Notes: a model not told the origin generated them from the sequence alone. 38,581 bases of DNA from an uncultured Bacteroidales bacterium (GCA_944326335.1 CALVDM010000021.1:1-38581), one strand, 5' to 3'; shown: positions 29,399-38,579, counted from the first letter of the stretch. Numbers and translations are program-made.

Positions 29399-29528
29399 AG
29401 GCTCCGGGCCGTTGCCGGATGCTGTGGATGGCGAATTTATGAAAAATAGGCGAATTTCTGCCTTTGACTGCAACATTTCTCCCCCGATAGCGGTCTAACG
29501 GTCGTAATGATTCTTAAATTTGGATATT
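29399..29528 (+). promoter_or_regulatory. Upstream region of the DUF6249-sigma module: direct repeats and near-leaderless promoter
   Basis: GGCGAATTT occurs twice, at 29430-29438 and 29449-29457, 19 bases start to start. TAAATTTG at 29515-29522 is a full -7 match only 6 bases before the ATG at 29529, so the transcript would be leaderless or nearly so. No -33 element at the usual distance is present, which could mean activation through the direct repeats or by another sigma factor. Both points are inference. Confidence 0.4.
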
Positions 29529-29963
29529 ATGGAACTATTGGAAGATGTTTTTTTACCTGTTGCAATCTGTGTGCTTCTGCCGGTTCTGCTGGTGTGGATA
29601 GTGCAGTATTACCGTATGAAGATGATGGACAGGAGGATGGATGTCCTCGTCAAGGCGATTGAAAACGGCCAGGATGTGGACCCCGACCTTCTGTCCGGGA
29701 GTTTCGGCAAGGAGAGAAAATCCCCGAGGATGAAGCTGCTCGACAAGCTTCAGACAGGAATCCTCTGCCTTCTGATAGGAGCCGGCTTGCTTGTGTCAAG
29801 ACTTCTGGACGTGGGCTTCGATTCAGGGTTGTTGAGCATGGCGGGAGTAGTATTCCTCGGTGTCGGCCTCGGGATGACCGTTTCGTTCTTTGTTGGACGC
29901 AAATTTCTTGCAGGGGAACTTGACGACAGTCCGAAACCGGCAGCCGGAAAACAGGAGGAATAA
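29529..29963 (+). CDS. DUF6249-like small membrane protein
   Basis: The 144-residue protein starts at ATG 29529 (MELLEDVFLPVAICVLL); a TTG three codons earlier is less likely. Helix 1 covers about residues 7-27. A charged cytosolic region follows (about 28-75, with MKMMDRRMDVLVKAIENGQD and a basic FGKERKSPRMK stretch). Then come two helices (about 78-95 and 101-123, the latter ending GLGMTVSFFVGRKF) and a short hydrophilic tail. This pattern fits the DUF6249 proteins found beside ECF sigma genes in Bacteroidota; no molecular function is known. The sigma gene begins 23 bases downstream. Confidence 0.75.
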   Translation: MELLEDVFLPVAICVLLPVLLVWIVQYYRMKMMDRRMDVLVKAIENGQDVDPDLLSGSFGKERKSPRMKLLDKLQTGILCLLIGAGLLVSRLLDVGFDSGLLSMAGVVFLGVGLGMTVSFFVGRKFLAGELDDSPKPAAGKQEE

Positions 29964-29986
29964 TCCCGCGGAGCTGATATCTGCAG

Positions 29987-30490
29987 ATGACAAGGGAGCA
30001 GTTCATAGAATTGGTCGCACAGGAGCAGAAGCCGTTGAGGCGGTTCCTGTGTGCGTTGTGTGGAGGTGATTCGTCCATGGCGGATGATCTGGCCCAGGAA
30101 GCATTGCTGAAGGCATACCTCTCCTTCGGAAAATTCGAGGGGCGGTCCAGGTTCTCCACCTGGCTTTTCAGGATAGCTTACAACTGTTTCTGTGACAGCA
30201 GGAAGGCCGCAGGGAAGTGTCCGACGGAGCCGATAACCTTTGCGGAGGAACAGAGAGCCGACAGCACGGCAGATGCCTCGTCTCGATTCTCCCATCAGGA
30301 TTTGTACCTCGCCATGGAGAGACTTTCAGAGGCAGAAAAGGCCGTCACTCTCCTGTTCTACATGGAAGACAAGTCCATACGCGACATTGAGGCAATCACG
30401 GGGATTCCGTCAGGCACTGTACGTTCGCACCTTTCAAGGGCCCGTCAGCATCTCAGGAAATATATGGAGGAGACAAAATATGGCATCTGA
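29987..30490 (+). CDS. ECF-type RNA polymerase sigma factor
   Basis: The 167-residue protein has sigma region 2 at about 10-80 (DDLAQEALLKAYLSFGKFEG and FSTWLFRIAYNCFCD, the core-binding and -10-reading helices) and region 4 at about 108-160 (LSEAEKAVTLLFYMEDKSIR, then ITGIPSGTVRSHLSRARQHL, the -35-reading HTH). The linker between them is short and there is no region 1.1 or 3, which defines the ECF group. It overlaps the next gene by 11 bases. The partner membrane proteins on both sides may sense the signal or hold the sigma factor inactive. Confidence 0.93.
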   Translation: MTREQFIELVAQEQKPLRRFLCALCGGDSSMADDLAQEALLKAYLSFGKFEGRSRFSTWLFRIAYNCFCDSRKAAGKCPTEPITFAEEQRADSTADASSRFSHQDLYLAMERLSEAEKAVTLLFYMEDKSIRDIEAITGIPSGTVRSHLSRARQHLRKYMEETKYGI

Positions 30491-30884
30491 AAAAGACATA
30501 AGACATTTTGTGAAGCACAACATGCCTCGGCCGGAGAACGGCACCGCTTTCATGGAGGAGTACAGAAGGTCGATTGACCTGCTGCCGGTACCGTCTTCCA
30601 TGTCGTGCCGCTCTCCCGAAGACATAGATTCGTCCATAGCGGCATTGAAAAAAGCCGCAGGCACATTGAAAAAAAGAAGCCGTATCACTGCCGTTGCCGT
30701 GACACTGGTATCGATAGCGGTCTTGTTATGGATTGCTGCAGCCATTGGCAGCCTCCATCACGACTTACTGACCCGCGCAGGCGCATTCATCTCCAGCCAC
30801 CGGTTCTTCATCATTGTGACATTTGCGGCTGTCGTGACTGCCCTGTCCATGATTGCAGCGAAGAAATCCACGTCCGGGATATAG
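30480..30884 (+). CDS. Small two-helix membrane protein, possible anti-sigma partner
   Basis: The 134-residue protein starts at ATG 30480 (MASEKDIRHFVKHNMPRPENG), overlapping the end of the sigma gene by 11 bases; a longer in-frame extension upstream is a shadow of the sigma gene. The first 60 residues are hydrophilic and would face the cytosol, followed by a Lys/Arg-rich stretch. Two hydrophobic helices come next (about 69-91, ITAVAVTLVSIAVLLWIAAA, and 108-126, FFIIVTFAAVVTALSMIA). I do not recognise a named family. The layout (cytosolic N-terminus, membrane anchor, translation coupled to an ECF sigma gene) is that of an anti-sigma factor, but no ZAS zinc motif (HxxxCxxC) is present. Confidence 0.8.
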   Translation: MASEKDIRHFVKHNMPRPENGTAFMEEYRRSIDLLPVPSSMSCRSPEDIDSSIAALKKAAGTLKKRSRITAVAVTLVSIAVLLWIAAAIGSLHHDLLTRAGAFISSHRFFIIVTFAAVVTALSMIAAKKSTSGI

Positions 30885-30901
30885 GAGCGTCTGTCCTGCA
30901 T

Positions 30902-33094
30902 TCAGCTCCGGCTCACCTTGATGACATTCTTCCTTGCCCTTATCTGGGATATCACCTTGTCGAGTTCAAGGTTGCTTGGCACGGATATCCTCAGCAGGAT
31001 GTCGTATGTGCCGTTCCTGCCGTTGTCCGAGACGTTGAAATTGCGGACTGATGCCTTGAACGTGTTCACGGTGTCGAAAATCTCGTTAACCACGGACGCT
31101 TCATGAGCGGCAACTATCTTGAGCACCACCTGGAAACTGGATGTGCTCGGAGTCTCGCTCCATTTCACCTTCTGGATTCTGTACGGATATTTCTCCATCA
31201 GCCTTGCAGCGTTGGTGCAGGACATCCTGTGTATCTTTATCCCGTCCCGTATCGAGACAAAGCCGAATACATCGTCTCCGTAGACAGGATTGCAGCATTT
31301 CGCCATCTTGTAGTCGAGAGACTTGACATTCCTCGCGTCTATGACCATTATGTCGTCCGAGGCTTCCTGGCGCTTTTTTGCTGAAGGTTGCTTTTCCGTT
31401 GGTTTCCCGGTCTCTTCCGCAGGCTTTGCTGTCTCATCGGAAGCGAGTTTTCCCCCGTCCTTCCTGTCCAGGTAGGCTTTTATTTCAGATATGTCCACAG
31501 TGCCGTCCCCGATGGCTGCGAAGAATGCGTTCACGTTCTTGTACTGCATCTTCTTCATCAGGACGGCCATGTCCTCGTCGTTGATTTCGAGCTTCCAGTT
31601 CTTCAGTCTCCTTTCCAGAAGCTCCTTCCCTTCAGCGGCCTTCTTGAATTCGGCTTCGCTGAGCTTCTGCTTTATCTTTGTCCTCGCCTTGCTCGTCACC
31701 ACGAAGTTCAGCCAGTCCGCAGACGGTTTCTGGTTCTTGCTGCTCATTATCTCCACGACATCCCCGGTCTTGAGCTTCTCCTTTATAGGGACCGCTTTGC
31801 CGTTGACCTTGCCGCCAGTGCACCTTATCCCGAGATTGGAGTGGATGTCGAATGCGAAATCCAGGACCGTGGACCCGCTGGCGAGCTTTCTCAGTTCGCC
31901 TGACGGTGTGAACACGAATATCTCCTTTTCAGGCGGGGCAGGGAGGTCATCCTCATAATAGTCCGAGCCGCTCCCTTCCGACGGATGCTCGAGGATGTGC
32001 CGCACTGATGTAAGCCATTTGTCCAATGTGGCCTCGTGCTTGATTCCTTTGTAGGACCAGTGCGACGCAAGTCCGTTTTCCGCCACCTCGTCCATCCTCT
32101 TTGTCCTTATCTGGACCTCGAGATACACATTGTCCTTGTTCTTGACAGTTATATGCAGCGATTCGTAGCCGTTGGGCTTCGGGTTGGATATCCAGTCCCT
32201 GAGCCTTCCAGTGTCGGACTCGTATTCCTCGGTGACCCTGGAGAACACTTTCCAGCACAGCGCATGCTCCTTTTCCCTGTCCGGTTCGCAATCTATGATG
32301 AATCTTATGGCGAACACGTCATAGACACCTTCAAAAGGCACTTTCTGCTTCTGCATCTTTCTCCAGATGGAGTATGCGGTCTTGGTCCTTATCTTCAGCT
32401 TGTACTTTATCCCTTCTTCCGACAGCTTGCTCTCCAGAGGCTCGATGAACTGGGTCATCAGCTCCTGCCTGTCCTTTTCGGTGCTTTTCAGCTTGTTCGT
32501 GATGGCCCTGTACTGTTCCGGCTCCGCATATCTGAAGTAGATGTCCTCCATCTCGCTCTTCATGTTGTAGAGGCCGAGCTGGTGTGCAAGCGGTATGTAG
32601 AGCATGAGTGTCTCGAGAATTTTCCTTTCCCTCGATGTCTTCGGGAAAATGTCGAGAGAGCGCAGCACCTCGAGCCGGTCCGCAAGCTTCAGGACGGTGA
32701 CACGAGGGTCTCTGGAATACGATACAATCAGCCGTTTGTAGTTCTCGGCTTCAAGTCTCGTGTCTTTCGGCTTGATTGTGGAAATTTTGTTCAGCCCGTC
32801 CACCATGGTGCGGACATCCTTGCCGAAGTCGCTTCCCGAAAGGATGTCCTTGTCCATCCGGAACCTCTGGGCCTCATGCAGGAACACGGCCGCCACGCAC
32901 TCCGCCGGGAGCCCGATTTCGTCCGAAGCAATTTTAGCCACGTTCACGGGGTGTTCCATGAACGGTTTCCCGTTTCCTCTTGTCTGCCCCGCAAGTGCAC
33001 TTTCCGCAATTCCGTATGCTTTCCTTATAAGTCCGCGTCCTTTTTCGTCATAGTCCGGAAACAATTCATCTATCCTGTCCATAAGCGCCTCCAT
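30902..33094 (-). CDS. relA: RelA/SpoT homologue, (p)ppGpp synthetase with degenerate hydrolase domain
   Basis: The 730-residue protein has the long RSH layout: HD-like domain (about 20-165), synthetase (about 215-340), TGS (about 380-445), helical/zinc-finger region with AKCCNPVYGDDVFGFVS, and a C-terminal ACT domain. The hydrolase HDxxED motif is altered: FLHEAQRF gives H73-E74 and then R77-F78 where Glu-Asp is expected, so ppGpp hydrolysis should be lost. The synthetase motifs are intact (YDVFAIRFIID, NPKPNGYESLHITV, VYLEVQIRT). It therefore looks like the synthetase-type RSH of Bacteroidota, making the starvation alarmone from ATP and GTP/GDP at the ribosome; a bifunctional SpoT should be encoded elsewhere. 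A second ATG at 33082 is an alternative start. It lies 97 bases after uvrB. Confidence 0.93.
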   Translation of the reverse strand: MEALMDRIDELFPDYDEKGRGLIRKAYGIAESALAGQTRGNGKPFMEHPVNVAKIASDEIGLPAECVAAVFLHEAQRFRMDKDILSGSDFGKDVRTMVDGLNKISTIKPKDTRLEAENYKRLIVSYSRDPRVTVLKLADRLEVLRSLDIFPKTSRERKILETLMLYIPLAHQLGLYNMKSEMEDIYFRYAEPEQYRAITNKLKSTEKDRQELMTQFIEPLESKLSEEGIKYKLKIRTKTAYSIWRKMQKQKVPFEGVYDVFAIRFIIDCEPDREKEHALCWKVFSRVTEEYESDTGRLRDWISNPKPNGYESLHITVKNKDNVYLEVQIRTKRMDEVAENGLASHWSYKGIKHEATLDKWLTSVRHILEHPSEGSGSDYYEDDLPAPPEKEIFVFTPSGELRKLASGSTVLDFAFDIHSNLGIRCTGGKVNGKAVPIKEKLKTGDVVEIMSSKNQKPSADWLNFVVTSKARTKIKQKLSEAEFKKAAEGKELLERRLKNWKLEINDEDMAVLMKKMQYKNVNAFFAAIGDGTVDISEIKAYLDRKDGGKLASDETAKPAEETGKPTEKQPSAKKRQEASDDIMVIDARNVKSLDYKMAKCCNPVYGDDVFGFVSIRDGIKIHRMSCTNAARLMEKYPYRIQKVKWSETPSTSSFQVVLKIVAAHEASVVNEIFDTVNTFKASVRNFNVSDNGRNGTYDILLRISVPSNLELDKVISQIRARKNVIKVSRS

Positions 33095-33191
33095 TTCCTG
33101 TCCAGTGCTTGTGCCATGTAAATTTAGGAAATTTCAGCTTAATAATATGGGATGAAGCACGGAATTTTTCCGGAAATGGCGTGTACGGGGG

Positions 33192-35369
33192 TCAGTCCGT
33201 GGCCTTCCAGACCTTGAGATATTCCTGCAGGGCCCACATCTCGTCCCTGTATTTTGCTGCCGCAGGGAAGTCGAGGTCAGCCGCCGCCCTCTGCATGTTT
33301 TTCCTGGCAGTCTCGACGGCCTTCTCCACCTGCTCCCTTGTCATGGACCTGATTACAGGGTCCTGGAGCACGGCGGCAAGGTCTGCCCTTATGTAGCCGT
33401 CGGTGTATGCGGAATTGCTCTCCCTTTTCGAGTCATGTCCCAGACCTACGGACACATATCCGCTGCCGAGCTCGTTCGGGTCCGGTATGTAGCGAGGTTC
33501 GTCGTAGGAGTTTGCGGCACTGACCTTTCCTGTGACAGTGTTTGCAAGGCGAGGGTTGCGCCTCCTTTCCTGCTCCTCACCGTCGGCAAGCACATTCTTC
33601 CTGAGCCCGACCTGCGTCGGCGTAATCCCGTGCTTCTTGTTGTATTCCATCTGTTTGCTTCGCCTGCGGTCGGTCTCGTAGATTGTCTCCTTCATTGAGC
33701 CTGTGATGGTGTCTGCATACATTATCACGAGCCCGTTCACGTTCCTTGCCGCCCTTCCTGCCGTCTGGGTCAGGGACCTTCCGGACCGGAGGAATCCTTC
33801 CTTGTCAGCGTCGAGAATAGCCACGAGCGAGACGGTAGGGATGTCGAGGCCTTCCCTGAGAAGGTTCACCCCGACAAGCACATCGAACAGCCCGTTCTTG
33901 AAATCTTCTATTATTTCTACCCTTTCCAGAGTGTCCACATCGGAGTGGATGTAGCGGCATCTCACCCCCATCCTCGTGAAATATTTCTCGAGTTCCTCAG
34001 CCATCCTCTTTGTGAGCGTGGTGACAAGCACTCGTTCGTCCTTCTCCGCACGCACCCTTATCTCCTCGAGCAAATCGTCCACCTGGTTCTCTGTCGGCCG
34101 CACCTGGATAGGGGGGTCGAGCAGCCCGGTCGGTCTCACCACCTGCTCCACCACCAGGCCTCCGGATTTTTCGAGTTCATAGTCGCCCGGCGTTGCGCTT
34201 ACATAGACGGTCTGTCCGGTTATCTCCTCGAATTCCTCGAATTTCAACGGCCTGTTGTCCGCTGCGGCAGGGAGTCTGAACCCGTATTCAACGAGCACGC
34301 TTTTCCTGGAGTGATCGCCTCCGTACATGGCCCTAATCTGGGGGAGGGTCACATGGCTCTCGTCGATGAATGTTATGAAATCCTTCGGGAAATAGTCGAT
34401 GAGGCAGAACGGTCTCATCCCTTCCTTCCTCCCGTCGAAATACCTCGAATAATTCTCTATTCCCGGGCAATATCCCATCTCCTTGATCATCTCGAGGTCG
34501 TATTCAACCCGCTGCTTCAGTCTCTTGGCCTCAAGCGGCTTCCCGACACTCTCGAAATACTCGCATTGCTTCACGAGGTCGTCCTGGATTTCACTTACCG
34601 CCTTTATGCTCCGTTCCCTCGTTGTCACGAAGTTGTTGGCAGGATATATCGACACTTCGTCGAGCGTGTCGAGGAAGGCTCCGGTGACCGGGTCGATGAC
34701 AGATATGCTGTCCACCTCGTCTCCGAAGAATTCTATCCTGACCGCATTGTCCCCGTTCCCGAGACACACGTCCACCGTGTCGCCCCTTACCCTGAAGGAC
34801 CCCCTCTTGAATTCAGCCTCGGTCCTCGAATACAGGGCATCCACAAGCTGGTACAGAAGCCTTGTCATGCTCCTCGTCTCTCCTTTCTTCACGGTCACGG
34901 TCTGCGAATGGAAGTCCTCCGGGTTCCCGATTCCGTACAGGCAGGACACGCTCGATATCACTATGACATCACGTCTGCCGGACAGCAGCGACGAGGCGGC
35001 ACTCAGACGGAGTTTCTCTATTTCGTCATTTATGCTCAGGTCCTTCTCTATGTATGTGTCCGTGGTCGGGATATATGCTTCCGGCTGGTAATAATCGTAG
35101 TAGGAGACGAAATACTCCACGGCATTGTTCGGGAAGAAAGACTTGAACTCCCCGTAGAGCTGGGCCGCAAGGGTCTTGTTGTGGCTGAGTATGAGGGCCG
35201 GACGTTGAAGTTTCTCTATGACGTTGGCCATCGTGAAAGTCTTTCCTGACCCGGTCACGCCGAGCAGTGTGACAGCGTCTATTCCGCTGTCAAGCGCGGA
35301 GCATATCTCCTTTATCGCCTCCGGCTGGTCCCCGGATGGCTTGTAATCGGATACAATCTTGAATTTCAT
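33192..35369 (-). CDS. uvrB: UvrABC excision nuclease subunit B
   Basis: The 725-residue DNA-damage-verifying helicase begins [19 protein letters not shown]. The Walker A motif GVTGSGKT is at 37-44. The damage-probing beta-hairpin region follows, with [20 protein letters not shown] (near 89-108), then the DESH-type box FIDESHVT and the helicase motifs [20 protein letters not shown] and [10 protein letters not shown]. The C-terminal UVR domain ([19 protein letters not shown], about 678-696) binds UvrC. The linker before it is long (nearly 90 residues, polar) and makes the protein about 50 residues longer than E. coli UvrB. It starts 34 bases after the permease gene and is probably part of the same transcript. 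Confidence 0.97.
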   Translation of the reverse strand: MKFKIVSDYKPSGDQPEAIKEICSALDSGIDAVTLLGVTGSGKTFTMANVIEKLQRPALILSHNKTLAAQLYGEFKSFFPNNAVEYFVSYYDYYQPEAYIPTTDTYIEKDLSINDEIEKLRLSAASSLLSGRRDVIVISSVSCLYGIGNPEDFHSQTVTVKKGETRSMTRLLYQLVDALYSRTEAEFKRGSFRVRGDTVDVCLGNGDNAVRIEFFGDEVDSISVIDPVTGAFLDTLDEVSIYPANNFVTTRERSIKAVSEIQDDLVKQCEYFESVGKPLEAKRLKQRVEYDLEMIKEMGYCPGIENYSRYFDGRKEGMRPFCLIDYFPKDFITFIDESHVTLPQIRAMYGGDHSRKSVLVEYGFRLPAAADNRPLKFEEFEEITGQTVYVSATPGDYELEKSGGLVVEQVVRPTGLLDPPIQVRPTENQVDDLLEEIRVRAEKDERVLVTTLTKRMAEELEKYFTRMGVRCRYIHSDVDTLERVEIIEDFKNGLFDVLVGVNLLREGLDIPTVSLVAILDADKEGFLRSGRSLTQTAGRAARNVNGLVIMYADTITGSMKETIYETDRRRSKQMEYNKKHGITPTQVGLRKNVLADGEEQERRRNPRLANTVTGKVSAANSYDEPRYIPDPNELGSGYVSVGLGHDSKRESNSAYTDGYIRADLAAVLQDPVIRSMTREQVEKAVETARKNMQRAAADLDFPAAAKYRDEMWALQEYLKVWKATD

Positions 35370-35403
35370 TGTGGAATGCGGTTTTCAAAACGGCGACAGC
35401 TGC

Positions 35404-36318
35404 TCAATTCTTCCTGACGGCCCTCTGCGAAAGGATTACACCTGCCACAGAAATCAGGATGCCAGCCATCTGCCTGACATTCAGGCTTTCCTGCCCCAAT
35501 ATCCACGCAACTACGGCCGCCGCCACAGGTATCAGGGCGGAGAATATGCTTGACCGCGCCACACCGAGGCTTTTTATCGTGCTCACCCACAGCGAGAACG
35601 CAAGGCTCGAGCACAGGAATGCAAGACAGAAGATAGGGTAGAGCACGTCAGCGGACAGATATCTCGGACTGAAACCGTCGAGTCCCTTGAACAGGAAAAG
35701 CGGAAACAGGTACACCGAGCCTATGAGGAACTGGTACATCACAATCACCTGGCTGCTGTACTCTCCTGAAAGGCTTTTTGTTATGGACGCATGGCCGACT
35801 TCGCTCAATACGGCTGTCACGAGCAGCAGTATTCCCCAGACAAAGCCAGGTGCCAGTTCATCCCTGCTCATGACCACGAGTGCTATTCCGCACAGTGAAA
35901 GCAGGATTCCAACGATGTTCACAAGCCCTATCTTCTCCTTGAAGAACAGGACACCTGCTCCGACCGAGAATATCGGGATGGTGGCTATTATCATCGCACT
36001 GAGGGTCGGAGAACCGGTCACCTTCAGACCGTAGGATTCGCAGAGGAAATATATGAACGGTTCGAACAAAGCCAGGAGAAGGAATTTCGGCAGGTCCTTT
36101 CTCTTGATTCTGGTGATTCTGCCTTTTGTCGCATTGAACAGGAACAGAATGATTCCGGCCAGGAATATCCGGACAAATACGAAATAGAACACGGGGATAC
36201 CGTAGCCTATAAGCATGTCTGTCCATATATACGATATTCCCCACAGCAGAATCGCGAAAGACGATACGAGATATATCAGCAACTTTGATTTTCCGGCACC
36301 ATGATTGAAATTTGGCAT
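35404..36318 (-). CDS. EamA-type permease of the drug/metabolite transporter superfamily
   Basis: The protein is 304 residues from ATG 36318; a GTG at 36327, only 2 bases after the previous stop, would add 3 residues. It has about ten hydrophobic helices in two EamA repeats (about 15-145 and 155-300). Features such as FAILLWGISYIWTDMLIGYG in helix 1 and the helix 9-10 region (LIPVAAAVVAWILGQESLNV then QMAGILISVAGVILSQR) are typical of DMT exporters. The substrate cannot be predicted; family members export amino acids, nucleosides or drugs. It sits between dihydroorotase and uvrB in a compact run of minus-strand genes. Confidence 0.88.
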   Translation of the reverse strand: MPNFNHGAGKSKLLIYLVSSFAILLWGISYIWTDMLIGYGIPVFYFVFVRIFLAGIILFLFNATKGRITRIKRKDLPKFLLLALFEPFIYFLCESYGLKVTGSPTLSAMIIATIPIFSVGAGVLFFKEKIGLVNIVGILLSLCGIALVVMSRDELAPGFVWGILLLVTAVLSEVGHASITKSLSGEYSSQVIVMYQFLIGSVYLFPLFLFKGLDGFSPRYLSADVLYPIFCLAFLCSSLAFSLWVSTIKSLGVARSSIFSALIPVAAAVVAWILGQESLNVRQMAGILISVAGVILSQRAVRKN

Positions 36319-36329
36319 ATATGTCACTT

Positions 36330-37727
36330 TTATTTTTCGAAAACAAGTCTTTTACCCGAAGGCTCGGATACGGTCACTGCAGAGCCGTCGATGACGTGAC
36401 GTCCGTTGATGAAGACATCCGTTATCTTTCCCTTTAAAGTCTCTCCCTCGTACGGGCTCCAGCCGCATTTGCAGGCCAGGCCGTCCGCTTCAATCTTCTC
36501 CTCCGCATCCGGGTCCACTATGACAAGGTCGGCGAAGAATCCTTCCTGCAGCCTTCCCCTGTCCCTTATGCCGAATAGCTCCGAAGCCCTTTCCGAAAAT
36601 ACGGAGGCAATCCTGGTCAGGGGGATGTCCTCTTCGGCAGCTACGGTCAGCAGCACCTGCAGAGTCTGCTGCACAGACGGCAGTCCGGACGGGGCGGCAA
36701 GGTATTTCCGGTCTTTCTCCGAAGCAAGGTGCGGGGCATGGTCGGACCCGACAGTGTCAATCAGCCCGTTCTTCAGCGCTTCCCTGAGTGCGGCCCTGTC
36801 ATCCTCCGTCTTGATTGACGGGTTGCACTTGACGCGGCTTCCGAGCCTGTCATAGTCCCTGTCGGAGAACCAGAGGTAGTTTGCGGATGTCTCTGCACTT
36901 ATCCGTCCTCCCGCCTCCCTGGCTTCTTTTACCATCTGCAGCTCTTCCCTTGTCGATATGTGGAGGAGATGCAGCCTTGTCCCGTACTTAATCGCTGTCT
37001 GCAATGCTTTTCCCGAAGACAATATGCAGGCTTCCCGGCTCCTTATGTCCATGTGGGCCCGGAAAGGTATGTCTTCCCCGTATCTGCGTGTCGCGGCTTC
37101 CGTGTTCCTTCTCACGGTGGCTTCATCCTCGCAGTGCACAAGAACCTCCTTCCCGGTGAGCCTGAATATCGAGTCGAGAGTGCTGTCATCGTCCACCAGC
37201 ATGTTCCCGGTGGATGACCCCATGAATACCTTTATCCCGGCCACATCCCTGCTTGTCACCCCGTCTTTCCCTGTGGTGAGGATTTCCATGATTTCCTGGC
37301 AGTTGTCATTCGTGGCTCCTATGTGGAAGCCGAAATTGGCCCATGACCGGCCTGTCGCTGCCTCTATCTTCTCCTTCAGTCTTGCTGCCGATGTGGTGGC
37401 CGGTCTGGTGTTGGGCATGTCCATGAACGATGTCACCCCTCCGCGCAATGCCGCCAGAGATTCGGTGGCGATATCGGCCTTCTGCGTCATGCCCGGTTCC
37501 CTGAAATGCACATGGGCATCTATGCCGCCGGCAAATACAAGCCTGCCTTTCAGATCGATGAGTCTTGTCTGCCGGTCGCTTTTCATGAAAGACTCTGCAA
37601 GTCTGCGGCTCTCTTCATCTCCGCTCGTGTGGAATATCCTGCCGAGCCGTTCTCCTTCTATGAGGATTACGGCATCCTCCACAGCTTTCCCGGTGACGGT
37701 TTTCCCGCCGTACAGCAAATATCTCAT
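36330..37727 (-). CDS. pyrC: Dihydroorotase
   Basis: The 465-residue amidohydrolase closes the ring of carbamoyl-aspartate to dihydroorotate, step three of pyrimidine synthesis. The metal motif is H72-V-H74 in GIDAHVHFREPGMTQKAD. A lysine in AGIKVFMGSSTG (near 174) is a candidate bridging carbamylated residue. Later metal and substrate residues are in HLLHIST, SANYLWFSD and TVGSDHAPH (near 335). The length and HVHFREPG motif put it in the long type I group (PyrC/allantoinase-like), and dihydroorotase is favoured over allantoinase because no purine-degradation gene is nearby. It overlaps the glycosyltransferase gene by 4 bases (ATGA). Confidence 0.92.
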   Translation of the reverse strand: MRYLLYGGKTVTGKAVEDAVILIEGERLGRIFHTSGDEESRRLAESFMKSDRQTRLIDLKGRLVFAGGIDAHVHFREPGMTQKADIATESLAALRGGVTSFMDMPNTRPATTSAARLKEKIEAATGRSWANFGFHIGATNDNCQEIMEILTTGKDGVTSRDVAGIKVFMGSSTGNMLVDDDSTLDSIFRLTGKEVLVHCEDEATVRRNTEAATRRYGEDIPFRAHMDIRSREACILSSGKALQTAIKYGTRLHLLHISTREELQMVKEAREAGGRISAETSANYLWFSDRDYDRLGSRVKCNPSIKTEDDRAALREALKNGLIDTVGSDHAPHLASEKDRKYLAAPSGLPSVQQTLQVLLTVAAEEDIPLTRIASVFSERASELFGIRDRGRLQEGFFADLVIVDPDAEEKIEADGLACKCGWSPYEGETLKGKITDVFINGRHVIDGSAVTVSEPSGKRLVFEK

Positions 37728-38455
37728 TGTTCCGCCCTGCCTTTGATTTTCCTGAACCGCATCCTGATGACACCCCAGAACGCTTCGCCGAATATGCTGC
37801 TGCTCATCTTGGATGTGCCCTCCTTCCTGTCCACGAATATTATCGGCACTTCCTTTATCTTGAATCCCAGCCTGTATGCGGTGTATTTCATCTCTATCTG
37901 GAATCCGTAGCCCTTCATCCTGATATTGTCAAGGTCGATGGTCTCCAGAACCTTGCGCCTGTAACACTTGAATCCTGCCGTAGCGTCGAATATGTCTACT
38001 GCAAGGACTTTCCTGACGAACACTGACGCGAAATAGGACATGAGCACTCTCCCGATAGGCCAGTTTATTACGCTTATGCCGTTGCAGTACCTCGAGCCGA
38101 TGGCCAGGTCCGCCCCGTCCTTCGCGCAGGCTTCGTAGAGACGCGGGACGTCTGCCGGGTTGTGGGAGAAGTCTGCATCCATCTCGAAGATGTAATCGTA
38201 TCCGTGGGCCACCGCCCATTTGAATCCTGTGATGTATGCAGTGCCGAGTCCCTGCTTTCCTGAACGCTCTATCATGAAAAGTCTCTCAGGAAATTCTGCC
38301 TGAAGCTGCTTTACAATCATCCCGGTGCCGTCAGGAGACCCGTCCTCTATTATTATAATATGATAGCCCCCTTCAAGTGCGAATATCGCGCGTATTATTT
38401 TCGCGATATTCTCCTTTTCATTGTATGTCGGAATGATTATTACCTTACTGTCCAT
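37724..38455 (-). CDS. Polyprenol-phosphate mannosyltransferase-like glycosyltransferase (GT2, DPM1 type)
   Basis: The 243-residue family 2 glycosyltransferase begins MDSKVIIIPTYNEKENI, the GT2 nucleotide-sugar fold. IEDGSPDGTG (near 36-45), GKQGLGTAYITGFKWA (near 67-82), the DXD-type MDADFSHNP (near 92-100) and GSRYCNG (near 121) match dolichol/polyprenol-phosphate mannosyltransferases. There are no C-terminal membrane helices, as in the soluble DPM1 form. It should transfer mannose (or another hexose) from a nucleotide sugar to a polyprenyl phosphate for envelope glycan or protein glycosylation. It is the first gene of the minus-strand run pyrC-permease-uvrB-relA. Confidence 0.92.
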   Translation of the reverse strand: MDSKVIIIPTYNEKENIAKIIRAIFALEGGYHIIIIEDGSPDGTGMIVKQLQAEFPERLFMIERSGKQGLGTAYITGFKWAVAHGYDYIFEMDADFSHNPADVPRLYEACAKDGADLAIGSRYCNGISVINWPIGRVLMSYFASVFVRKVLAVDIFDATAGFKCYRRKVLETIDLDNIRMKGYGFQIEMKYTAYRLGFKIKEVPIIFVDRKEGTSKMSSSIFGEAFWGVIRMRFRKIKGRAEQ

Positions 38456-38520
38456 TTACCCGGAATTTTTTGGAAATTTGTGTTATGTCTGTTTCTCAGC
38501 ATTTTGCGTTCGAGTGCCTG

Positions 38521-38528
38521 CAAATTTA
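38521..38528 (-). promoter_or_regulatory. Promoter -7 element for the glycosyltransferase-pyrC operon
   Basis: TAAATTTG on the minus strand matches TAnnTTTG, 65 bases before the start codon at 38455. The upstream sequence is extremely A/T-rich, and no TTTG is at the usual distance. Confidence 0.45.
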
Positions 38529-38548
38529 GCAAAAAAAGGATAAAAAAA

Positions 38549-38579
38549 TTTGGCAGGAAAGAAAAAAAGCGTACCTTTG
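38549..38579 (+). promoter_or_regulatory. Strong plus-strand promoter firing out of the window
   Basis: TTTG (38549-38552), exactly 19 bases, then TACCTTTG (38572-38579) followed by CA is a perfect Bacteroidota promoter. Its gene must begin just beyond the right edge, divergent from the glycosyltransferase gene. Confidence 0.7.

Noticed and set aside
30240-30479. Long form of the third sigma-module protein
   Set aside because: This stretch is a shadow frame of the ECF sigma gene; the ATG overlapping the sigma stop gives a protein with a sensible topology.
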